This document shows, one piece after another, positions 1-7,205 of a stretch of 45,139 bases of DNA. The notes beneath the pieces were generated by a model. It searched no databases. It was given only the letters and a program-made list of their open reading frames with translations, and had not been told where the DNA came from. Origin of the DNA: Gammaproteobacteria bacterium (GTDB lineage: Bacteria > Pseudomonadota > Gammaproteobacteria > Ga0077536); the NCBI GenBank assembly GCA_019747795.1, contig JAIEQK010000073.1, positions 1 through 45,139 of the forward strand, in the 5' to 3' direction. How positions within the stretch are numbered: position 1 is the first letter of the stretch; each line of letters begins with the position of its first letter. The position numbers and the translations under genes were made by a program.

Positions 1-587
1 ACACGACGCGCGTCGTGCTGCTGTTCACGCCGTCCGCCGTGGCGGCGGGCGTCGAGGCGGTGCAGGGACTCGCGGCCGTCACCTATCTCGTCAAGCCGCT
101 CAAGCGCGGCGCGTTGCTCGGCGCCCTGGACGCGCTGGTGGAGGCGCCGGCGGCCGCGCCGCTGGCGGCCATCGCGCCAACGCTGTCCCGTCACACGGCG
201 CGCGTGCTGCTGGTCGAGGACAACCCGGACAATCGCCTGCTAATCAAGGCCTACCTGCGCCAGACCGGTTACCAGCTGGTGGAGGCCGAGGACGGCGCAC
301 AGGCAGTGGCACGTTGCCAGTCCGAGTCCTTTGACCTGGTGCTGATGGATGTGCAGATGCCGGTGATGGACGGCTACGCCGCGACGCGCGCGATCCGCGC
401 CTTCGAGCAGGCGCAGGGCCGCCCGCGGACCCCGGTCATCGCGCTGACCGCCAACGCCGTCAAGGAGGACATGGATGCGAGCCGCGCGGCCGGCTGCGAC
501 GATCACCTGACCAAGCCCATCAAGAAGCAGACCCTGCTGGACGCGCTCGCGGCGCACCTCGTCAAACAGACCTCTGTCGCCTCGTGA
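1..587 (+). CDS. Hybrid sensor histidine kinase, C-terminal fragment (receiver domains)
   Basis: The reading frame is open from base 3 to the stop at 585-587, so the gene begins upstream of the window and only the C-terminus is seen. The first ~45 residues look like the end of a degenerate receiver domain (a YLVKPL stretch resembles the conserved Lys-Pro). A linker rich in Ala and Pro follows, then a complete receiver domain: an acidic pair in LLVEDNPDN, the phospho-acceptor Asp in LVLMDVQMPVMDG, Thr in IALTANA, and Lys in LTKPI. Tandem receivers at a C-terminus are typical of BarA/LuxQ-like hybrid kinases, but the kinase core is out of view. No DNA-binding domain follows, so output would go through a phosphotransfer partner. 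Whether it acts on the exosortase genes downstream is unknown. Confidence 0.8.
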   Translation, partial: TTRVVLLFTPSAVAAGVEAVQGLAAVTYLVKPLKRGALLGALDALVEAPAAAPLAAIAPTLSRHTARVLLVEDNPDNRLLIKAYLRQTGYQLVEAEDGAQAVARCQSESFDLVLMDVQMPVMDGYAATRAIRAFEQAQGRPRTPVIALTANAVKEDMDASRAAGCDDHLTKPIKKQTLLDALAAHLVKQTSVAS

Positions 588-707
588 CGACAGAGCAACA
601 CCCCAGGCCCCGCGCGCGAGGCCCCGCGGCCCGCGGGCGCGGTCGGCGACGTGCATGCTCACCTTGAATCAAACCGCTGAAAAACAAAGAATGTGCGTCC
701 CCGACGA

Positions 708-727
708 GAGGACGGCTAAAGGTCCTC
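708..727. promoter_or_regulatory. Inverted repeat upstream of the sigma-54 promoter, possible activator site
   Basis: GAGGAC (708-713) and GTCCTC (722-727) form a perfect 6-bp inverted repeat around an 8-bp spacer. It lies about 20 bp upstream of the -24 element at 747. It could be an operator for PrsR or another regulator. It is closer to the promoter than most enhancer-binding sites and short enough to arise by chance. Confidence 0.25.
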
Positions 728-746
728 GTGCCTTGCATCGATACCC

Positions 747-761
747 TGGCACATCATTTGC
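747..761 (+). promoter_or_regulatory. Sigma-54 (RpoN) -24/-12 promoter
   Basis: TGGCACATCATTTGC matches the RpoN consensus TGGCAC-N5-TTGC at every fixed position, with the required 10 bp between the GG and GC dinucleotides. It lies 112 bp upstream of the sugar transferase start at 874, in the only sizeable non-coding gap before that gene. Transcription would begin near base 773. The downstream run encodes PrsR, a sigma-54-dependent activator, so autoregulation is a natural inference. RpoN-PrsK/PrsR control of PEP-CTERM genes is known in other bacteria. Confidence 0.88.
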
Positions 762-780
762 GTTTACCGGCATATAAACG
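761..780. promoter_or_regulatory. Inverted repeat overlapping the predicted sigma-54 start site
   Basis: CGTTTA (761-766) and TAAACG (775-780) are perfect 6-bp inverted arms around an 8-bp centre. The repeat covers the last base of the -12 element and the predicted transcription start near 773, a position suited to a repressor operator or a small 5' stem. Only position and symmetry support it. Confidence 0.25.
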
Positions 781-873
781 ACGCGCAGCGCACGGCAGGT
801 ACCGCCGACCGAGACGCTGCACGCACTAACGGCGTTCGAACTGGCACAACGACCGACTGGGCACTAGAGCAGC

Positions 874-2259
874 ATGTTCAGAATCTTCCGGCACTACGTC
901 CCGCGTTCCCTGGTGCTCCTGGGCCTCGCGGAAATCCTCATCCTGTTCGTCTCGATCTACCTCGGCGCGACCTTCCAACTCGGCGGCAGCGCCTTGGGCG
1001 GTGCCGAGCACCTGCCGCTGTGGAGCCAGGCGCTGGTGTTCGTCGCGGCCATCGTGCTCGGCATGACGGCGATGGGGCTCTACCACCGCGATCAGCACAC
1101 GCGGCCGAGCGCGCTGATCCTGCGGCTCGGCCTGAGCTTCGTGTGCGGTTTCCTGGTGATGGGCACCATCTACCTGCTGGTGCCGGACCTGATGGTTGGC
1201 GGCGCGATCTTCGCGACCGCGCTCATCTGTTCATTCATCAGCATCGCCAGCTGTCGGCTCATCTGCGTGGCGGGCGACGACATCGATCAGCGCCAGCGCG
1301 TGCTGGTGCTCGGCGTCGGCGAACGCGCGCGGCAGATCGATGAACTGAAGCGCAGCCCCACCCAGGTCGGCGCGCTGGTGGTTGGGTTCGTCGACCTGGG
1401 TGGCGACGAACGCCGCGTGCAGAGCGATCGCATCTACAGCCTGGGACAGCGCAGCCTGCGCGCGCTGGCCGAGGACCTCGATGTGCAGGAAATCGTGGTG
1501 GCGACCGACGATCGCCGCAAGGGCCTGCCGGTCGACGACATCCTCGAATGCAAGATGTCGGGGTTGGACATCATGCAGGCCGCCGATTTCCACGAGCGTC
1601 AGCTCGGCAAGATCCAGCTCGACGCGCTGCATCCGAGCAATGTCATCTTCGCCGACGGCTTCACCCAGGCCGTGCTCCGCAGCACCGAAAAGCGCGTGCT
1701 GGACATCGTGGTAAGCGCCCTGTTCCTGCTCGCGGCGACGCCGCTGATGGCGGTGACCGCGGCGGCCATCTACCTCGAGTCGGGCGGGCCGGTGCTGTAT
1801 CGCCAGGAGCGCGTCGGCCGTCGCGGCCGCGTCTTCACCCTGCTCAAGTTCCGCAGCATGCGCCAGGACGCCGAGGCCAATGGCGCGGTGTGGGCGCTGG
1901 CCAACGACATGCGCGTCACCCGTATCGGCAGCTTCATCCGCAAGACCCGCATCGATGAACTGCCGCAGCTGATCAACGTGCTGAAGGGCGACATGAGTTT
2001 CGTCGGGCCGCGTCCGGAGCGTCCGCAGTTCGTCGCCGAACTGGCGCGCGCGATCCCCTATTACGATCTGCGTCACTACGTGAAGCCTGGCATCACCGGC
2101 TGGGCGCAGATCCTCTATCCCTATGGCGCCTCGGTGGCCGATGCGCGCGAGAAGCTGCAGTACGACCTCTACTACCTCAAGAACTACAGCCTGTTCCTCG
2201 ACATCAACATCCTGCTCCAGACCATCCAAGTTATACTCTGGCGCAAGGGCGCGCGCTGA
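874..2259 (+). CDS. PEP-CTERM/XrtA system sugar-1-phosphate transferase (polyprenyl glycosylphosphotransferase)
   Basis: This 461-residue inner-membrane protein would transfer a sugar-1-phosphate to undecaprenyl phosphate, the first step of polysaccharide assembly. The N-terminus has four to five hydrophobic segments (about residues 10-125), then a Rossmann-like middle domain (VLVLGVGERARQI). The C-terminal catalytic domain starts near residue 270: a membrane helix, LLKFRSMR, TRIDELPQLINVLKGDMS and GPRPERP, the standard bacterial sugar transferase signatures. N-terminus and overall length fit the exosortase-associated subgroup (TIGR03013, often EpsB-like) better than WbaP or WecA. The ATG at 874 gives an N-terminus typical of the family. 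It is the first gene after the sigma-54 promoter and is followed by prsK after a 93-bp gap. The sugar added cannot be read from the sequence. Confidence 0.92.
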   Translation: MFRIFRHYVPRSLVLLGLAEILILFVSIYLGATFQLGGSALGGAEHLPLWSQALVFVAAIVLGMTAMGLYHRDQHTRPSALILRLGLSFVCGFLVMGTIYLLVPDLMVGGAIFATALICSFISIASCRLICVAGDDIDQRQRVLVLGVGERARQIDELKRSPTQVGALVVGFVDLGGDERRVQSDRIYSLGQRSLRALAEDLDVQEIVVATDDRRKGLPVDDILECKMSGLDIMQAADFHERQLGKIQLDALHPSNVIFADGFTQAVLRSTEKRVLDIVVSALFLLAATPLMAVTAAAIYLESGGPVLYRQERVGRRGRVFTLLKFRSMRQDAEANGAVWALANDMRVTRIGSFIRKTRIDELPQLINVLKGDMSFVGPRPERPQFVAELARAIPYYDLRHYVKPGITGWAQILYPYGASVADAREKLQYDLYYLKNYSLFLDINILLQTIQVILWRKGAR

Positions 2260-2352
2260 CGCGCGCGACCGCCCTCCCGTGATTCCGGGCGCGGGCGGCT
2301 TCGCGGGCACGACGCGAAGCGCGCGCGCCATCCTGCCTGCCTGGGGACCGGC

Positions 2353-4464
2353 ATGACCACCATCGCGGCGCTCAGCGGCGCACTCGGAGCAGCGGCCTTC
2401 GCCGTGCTGCTGGTGCTGCTGCGTTCGCTGTCACGGCAGAACCCGGTCGGCCGTGCTCTGGTGCTGGCCTGCATGGCCTCGGCCGGTTGGCTTGGTCTGC
2501 AGGCGGTGTCCTACCGCTTCGCCGCCGATGCCGGCGCGCTGCCGGGCGTGCTGTTCGCCGCGGAACTCCTGCGCGACCTCGCCTGGCTCGCGTTCTTTGC
2601 TCGCCTGCTCGCAACGGTCAGCGACGCCGGTTTCCGCCACGGTGTGCGCCTCGGCGTGCGCGTGCTCGGGCTGGCCGCCGTGGCCGGCATGGCGCTGGCG
2701 CTCGCCGCCGCGCCGCTGGCCGCGCTGTTCGGGCTCGATGCCGAGGCGCTCGGCAAGCTGTTCTTCTGCACCGTGCTGCTGGTCGCGCTCGGCACCCTGG
2801 TGCTCATCGAACAGGTGTTCCGCAACACCGCGCGCGATTCGCGCTGGGCGCTCAAGCACCTGTGCTTTGGCGTGGGCCTGCTCTACATCTACGACTTCTA
2901 TCTGTACGCCGATGCCGCGCTGTTCAACCGCATCGACCCTGTGCTGTGGTCCTCGCGCGGCGCGATCAACGCGCTGGTGACGCCGATGATCGCGATCTCG
3001 GCGGCGCGCAACCGCCGCTGGGACCTGTCCATCTTCGTCTCGCGCCACGTGGTGTTCCACGCCGTGGTGCTGATCGCGGCCGGCGCCTACCTGATGGTCA
3101 TCGCCGCGGCCGGCTATTACATCCAGGCGGTCGGCGGCGAATGGGGCAGGGCACTGACCGCGGCCTTCCTGGCGGCCGCCACGCTCCTGTTCCTGGCCCT
3201 GATCTTCTCCACCCAGCTGCGCTCGCGGCTCAAGCTGTTCGTCGCCCGGCACTTCTATCGCAACAAGTACGAGTACGGCCAGGAGTGGCTGAACTTCACC
3301 CAGGCGCTGGCGCGCACCACGCTCGAACCGGACTCGCTGCACCAGACCATCCTCGGCGTGGTGTGCGACCTGGTGGACAGCCCGGGCGGCGTGCTGTGGT
3401 ATCGCACCGCGTCGGGCAGCTTCGCGGTCGCCGCGACGGTCGGCATGTACGAGGGGCTGCACCAGGAACTCGATTCGACCAATCCCTTCGTGGCGGCGCT
3501 GCTCGCCGAGCCGCGGCTGTGGGACATGCAGGATGAAGCCGCCATCGAGAGCAGCGAGCTGCGCGCCGCGCCGGGGGTGCTGGTCGACATGCCGCGCCTC
3601 GCGCTCGTAGTGCCCATCGTGCACGGCGAGGAGGTCCTCGCGCTGCTCGCGATCGCCGAGGCGCGCAGCGGTCAGCCCTATGACTGGGAGGATCTCAACC
3701 TGCTGGGCACGGTCGCGCGCCAGGCGGCCAGCTATCTCGCCCTGCTGCGCGCCACCGACGCCTTGTCCGAGGCGCGCCAGTTCGAGACCTTCAACCGCCT
3801 GTCGGCCTTCCTGGTCCACGATCTGAAGAACGTCGTCGCGCAACTCTCGCTCATCGTCACCAATGCGCGTCGGCACGGGCAGAACCCCGAGTTCATCGCC
3901 GACGCCTTCACCACGGTCGGGGACGCGGTGACCAAGATGAACCGCATGCTGGCCAGCCTGCGCCAGCGCCAGGCGGAGGTGGTGAGCGCCGACGCGGTGG
4001 ACCTGGTGGCGCTGCTCGAACAGGCGGTGGCCAGTCGCGAGGGCGCCCGGCCCTGCCCGCGTTTCCTGTCCCCGGCACGGCCCGTGGCGGTGCGCGCCGC
4101 GCGGGAACCCTTGCTTTCGGTGGTGCAACATCTGTTGCAGAATGCGATCGAGGCGACCGCGCCCGAGGGCCGGGTGACGGTCAGCGTCGAAGTGCGGGAC
4201 GCGCAAGTTCACACGCTGATCGCCGATACCGGCTGCGGCATGGACAGAGATTTCATCCACCATCGGCTGTTCAAGCCCTTTGACACGACCAAGGGCAAGG
4301 CCGGCATGGGTATAGGCGCCTACGAGAGCCGACACCTGATCGCGTCGATGCACGGCGAACTCAGGGTCGAGAGCGAACCCGGCGTCGGCACCACCTTCAC
4401 CATCGTGCTGCCCGGTGTCGACGCCGGCGCGGGCGAAGAACTGCGCGGGACGGCCAGGCACTAG
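2353..4464 (+). CDS. prsK: PEP-CTERM system sensor histidine kinase PrsK
   Basis: This 703-residue membrane kinase is predicted to phosphorylate PrsR. Residues 1 to about 290 contain eight or so hydrophobic helices, a sensor region characteristic of PrsK. A GAF-like domain follows (about 310-470). The dimerisation/phosphorylation helix carries FLVHDLKN with the phospho-acceptor His at 489. The ATPase domain shows the N box (HLLQNAIEA), G1 box (DTGCGMD) and G2 box (GKAGMGIGAYESRHLI). Length and architecture match TIGR02916. The stop (4462-4464) directly abuts the prsR ATG, so the pair should be translationally coupled. The signal sensed is unknown. No residue essential for kinase activity appears to be missing. 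Confidence 0.93.
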   Translation: MTTIAALSGALGAAAFAVLLVLLRSLSRQNPVGRALVLACMASAGWLGLQAVSYRFAADAGALPGVLFAAELLRDLAWLAFFARLLATVSDAGFRHGVRLGVRVLGLAAVAGMALALAAAPLAALFGLDAEALGKLFFCTVLLVALGTLVLIEQVFRNTARDSRWALKHLCFGVGLLYIYDFYLYADAALFNRIDPVLWSSRGAINALVTPMIAISAARNRRWDLSIFVSRHVVFHAVVLIAAGAYLMVIAAAGYYIQAVGGEWGRALTAAFLAAATLLFLALIFSTQLRSRLKLFVARHFYRNKYEYGQEWLNFTQALARTTLEPDSLHQTILGVVCDLVDSPGGVLWYRTASGSFAVAATVGMYEGLHQELDSTNPFVAALLAEPRLWDMQDEAAIESSELRAAPGVLVDMPRLALVVPIVHGEEVLALLAIAEARSGQPYDWEDLNLLGTVARQAASYLALLRATDALSEARQFETFNRLSAFLVHDLKNVVAQLSLIVTNARRHGQNPEFIADAFTTVGDAVTKMNRMLASLRQRQAEVVSADAVDLVALLEQAVASREGARPCPRFLSPARPVAVRAAREPLLSVVQHLLQNAIEATAPEGRVTVSVEVRDAQVHTLIADTGCGMDRDFIHHRLFKPFDTTKGKAGMGIGAYESRHLIASMHGELRVESEPGVGTTFTIVLPGVDAGAGEELRGTARH

Positions 4465-5808
4465 ATGAGCAAGCGAAAACTGCTGGTGGTCGAAGACGAC
4501 CCAGGCCTGCAAAAGCAGCTGCGCTGGAACTTCGAGGATTACGAGATCCACCTGGCCGGCGACCGGCCCTCGGCGCTGGCCATGCTGCGCGAGTGCCAGG
4601 CGCCGGTGGTGACGCTGGATCTCGGCCTGCCGCCCGATGCCGCCAACGCCTCCGAGGGACTCGCCGCGCTGCGCGAGATGCTCGAACTCGCGCCACGCAC
4701 CAAGGTGGTCGTGGTGACCGGCAACGACGACCGCGAGGTCGCTGTGCGGGCCGTCGCGCAGGGCGCCTACGATTTCTACGAGAAGCCCATCGATCCCGAT
4801 GTCCTGCGGCTCATCGTGGCCCGCGCCCACGCGCTGGCCGAGCTGGAGGCCGAGAACGAGCGGCTCGCGAAGCAGGGCAGCGCGCCGCTCGACGGCGTCA
4901 TCGCCGGCAGCGCGACGATGCGCGAGGTGTGCCGCCGCATCGAGAAGATCGCCCCGACCCAGACCACCGTGCTGCTGCTCGGCGAGAGCGGCACCGGCAA
5001 GGAAGTCATGGCGCGCTCGCTGCACGAGCTGTCGCAGCGGCACAGTGCGCCCTTCGTCGCGATCAACTGCGCGGCGATCCCCGAGAACCTGCTCGAGAGC
5101 GAGCTGTTCGGCTACGAACGCGGCGCCTTCACCGGCGCCAGCAAGCAGACCCGCGGCAAGGTCGAGTTCGCCAACGGCGGTACCTTGTTCTTAGACGAGA
5201 TCGGCGACCTGCCGGCGGCGCTGCAGGCCAAGCTGCTGCGCTTCCTGCAGGAGCGCGTGATCGAGCGCATCGGCGGACGCGAGGAGATCCCGGTGGACAC
5301 CCGGGTGATCTGCGCCACCCACCAGGATCTGCGCGCGCAGATCGCCGACAACCGCTTTCGCGAGGATCTGTACTACCGCATCAGCGAAGTGACGGTGACC
5401 ATTCCGCCGCTGCGCGAACGCCCGGGGGACGCGGTCTTGATCGCGCGCGCGCTGCTCGGGCGCTTCAGCAGCGTGCACAACCGCCGGGTGAAGGATTTCA
5501 GCGACGCGGCGCTGCAGGCCATCCAGGCCCATCCCTGGCCCGGCAACGTGCGTGAACTCGAGAACCGCGTGAAGCGCGCGGTGATCATGGCCGACGGCCG
5601 CTACGTCGAGCCCGGCGATCTCGAGCTCGAGGCCGGCCAGGGACTGCGCGTGCAGTCGCTGAAGGATGCGCGCGAGACGGCGGAAGCCGGCGCGATCCGC
5701 GAGGCCCTGGCCTACAGCGGCGGCCAGATCGGCAAGGCGGCCGAACTGCTCGGCGTCAGCCGTCCGACCGTCTATCACCTGTTGAAGAAATACGGCATCG
5801 AGGCGTGA
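4465..5808 (+). CDS. prsR: PEP-CTERM-box response regulator transcription factor PrsR (sigma-54 activator)
   Basis: This 447-residue NtrC-class activator is the partner of PrsK. The N-terminal receiver has the phosphorylated Asp at residue 52 (VVTLDLGLPP) and a KPID motif. The AAA+ domain has Walker A GESGTGKE (173-180), the sigma-54-contacting GAFTGA loop (220-225), Walker B GTLFLDEIGDLP and an arginine-finger region (FREDLYYRI). The C-terminal Fis-like helix-turn-helix ends in SRPTVYHLLKKYGI. All parts needed for RpoN-dependent activation are intact. Family TIGR02915 is known to control PEP-CTERM protein genes in exosortase-bearing bacteria. A perfect sigma-54 promoter precedes its operon at 747-761. 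Its stop overlaps the likely GTG start of the following TolC-like gene, tying type I secretion to this regulator. Confidence 0.95.
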   Translation: MSKRKLLVVEDDPGLQKQLRWNFEDYEIHLAGDRPSALAMLRECQAPVVTLDLGLPPDAANASEGLAALREMLELAPRTKVVVVTGNDDREVAVRAVAQGAYDFYEKPIDPDVLRLIVARAHALAELEAENERLAKQGSAPLDGVIAGSATMREVCRRIEKIAPTQTTVLLLGESGTGKEVMARSLHELSQRHSAPFVAINCAAIPENLLESELFGYERGAFTGASKQTRGKVEFANGGTLFLDEIGDLPAALQAKLLRFLQERVIERIGGREEIPVDTRVICATHQDLRAQIADNRFREDLYYRISEVTVTIPPLRERPGDAVLIARALLGRFSSVHNRRVKDFSDAALQAIQAHPWPGNVRELENRVKRAVIMADGRYVEPGDLELEAGQGLRVQSLKDARETAEAGAIREALAYSGGQIGKAAELLGVSRPTVYHLLKKYGIEA

Positions 5809-7181
5809 GACGCGTGCTCGCCGCGCAGGTCCCGACGCGACGGGTGACGCGCGTCGCGCGTCGCGCGGCGTGCCTGGTCGCGCTCGGCCTGGCCTGCGGC
5901 GCGACGGCGCGCGCCGCCACGCTCGAGGAGGCGGTGCAGGAGGCGCTCACCACCCATCCGCAGATCGGCGGCGCCGAGGCCGAGCTGCGTGCCGCGGGCC
6001 ACGACCTGGACCAGGCCAAGGCGGCGCGCCTGCCGAGTGTCGACGTCGATACGCGGCTCGGTCTCGAGCACATCAACATCAAGCAGTTCAGCCGCTTCAA
6101 CCCGGACGACAACTACCTGCGGCGCGAGGCCGGCGTGACGGTCAGCCAGATGCTGTGGGACGGGCTCGCCACCGCCGGTGAGATCGAGCGTCGCGTGGCG
6201 CTCTTGAACAGCGCCGAGCACAGCCTGGAGGACACGCGCAATTCCATCGCCTTTCGCGCCGTGCAGGCCTACTTCGACCTGATGCGCACGCGCGAACTGA
6301 TGGCGCTCGCGCGCGGCAACGTCGAGTCACTGGAGCGGGTGCTGGCCAATGTCGAGGCCAAGGCCGCGAGCGGCGTCGGCAATCGCGCCGACGTCGCCCA
6401 GGCCCGCGCCCGCGTCGCGCTCGCCCACAGCACGGTGATGGTGCGGGACGACGCCTTGCGCGAGGCCGAGGCGCGCTATCGCCGCACGGTCGGCGAGCCG
6501 CCCGCCGAACAGGTGCGGCCGAACGTGACATCACCGGGCCTCGCGCGCGACGGGGAAGTGGACAAGTCGGGCCTCGACAGCGCGACGCGCGCGGCCGAGG
6601 AGCAGGCGGCGGTGATCCATCCCGCCGTGCTGCGCTCGAGCGCCGATGCGGCCGCGGCCCTGGCCGCGCTCAAGGCCGCCCGCGCGCCCTACCAGCCGCG
6701 CCTGGACCTGCTCGGCACGCTGCGCCGCGACGCCGACCTGGGCGGCGTGCAGGGCGCGCGCAACAGCGACACGCTGATGCTGGTGGCGCGCTGGAACCTG
6801 TTCCGCGGCGGCGCCGACCGCGATGAGGAACTGGCCCGCGCCGAGCGCCGCACCGCCGCCGAGCTGCGCCTCGCCGACACGCTGCGCGCGATCGTGGAGA
6901 ACGTCGACATCGCCATGGAGAGCCTCGCCACCAGCGAGGCGCGCCTCGCGTTCCTGGAACAGCATGTACAATCCAGCCGCGCCGCGCTGGACGCCTACCG
7001 CGCCCAGTTCGAGATCAGCCGCCGCACCCTGCTCGATCTGCTGAACGCCGAGGACGAGCTGTTCAGCGCCCGCTCCAACCAGGTGGCCGGCACCTATGAA
7101 TTCCTCACCAACGTCTACTTCGTGGAAGCGAGCAAGGGGCTGCTGGCGAGCGAGTTCGACGAAGGTGAAGCCGCGCCCTGA
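5805..7181 (+). CDS. TolC-family outer-membrane channel of a type I secretion system
   Basis: This 458-residue outer-membrane efflux protein has a signal sequence (hydrophobic LVALGLACGATARAA, cleavage near residue 38). Two repeated alpha-helical/beta-strand halves follow, the usual TolC arrangement; the mature protein starts with TLEEAVQEALTTHPQI, a common opening for the family. LLDLLNAEDELFSARSNQV near the C-terminus is also characteristic. The chosen GTG at 5805 overlaps the prsR stop in a GTGA junction; a GTG at 5814 is an alternative. It is followed after 24 bp by an ABC exporter and then an adaptor, so the three should form one tripartite exporter spanning both membranes. The closest logic is LapE of biofilm-adhesin exporters. 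Confidence 0.88.
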   Translation: MRRVLAAQVPTRRVTRVARRAACLVALGLACGATARAATLEEAVQEALTTHPQIGGAEAELRAAGHDLDQAKAARLPSVDVDTRLGLEHINIKQFSRFNPDDNYLRREAGVTVSQMLWDGLATAGEIERRVALLNSAEHSLEDTRNSIAFRAVQAYFDLMRTRELMALARGNVESLERVLANVEAKAASGVGNRADVAQARARVALAHSTVMVRDDALREAEARYRRTVGEPPAEQVRPNVTSPGLARDGEVDKSGLDSATRAAEEQAAVIHPAVLRSSADAAAALAALKAARAPYQPRLDLLGTLRRDADLGGVQGARNSDTLMLVARWNLFRGGADRDEELARAERRTAAELRLADTLRAIVENVDIAMESLATSEARLAFLEQHVQSSRAALDAYRAQFEISRRTLLDLLNAEDELFSARSNQVAGTYEFLTNVYFVEASKGLLASEFDEGEAAP

Positions 7182-7205
7182 GCGCGCCGCGAGGAGCCGC
7201 TAGGC

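Noticed and set aside
2431-5043. 870-codon open frame on the minus strand
   Set aside because: It lies antisense to prsK and prsR, whose motifs are unmistakable; the His/Arg/Gln-rich translation is typical of shadow frames in high-GC genes.
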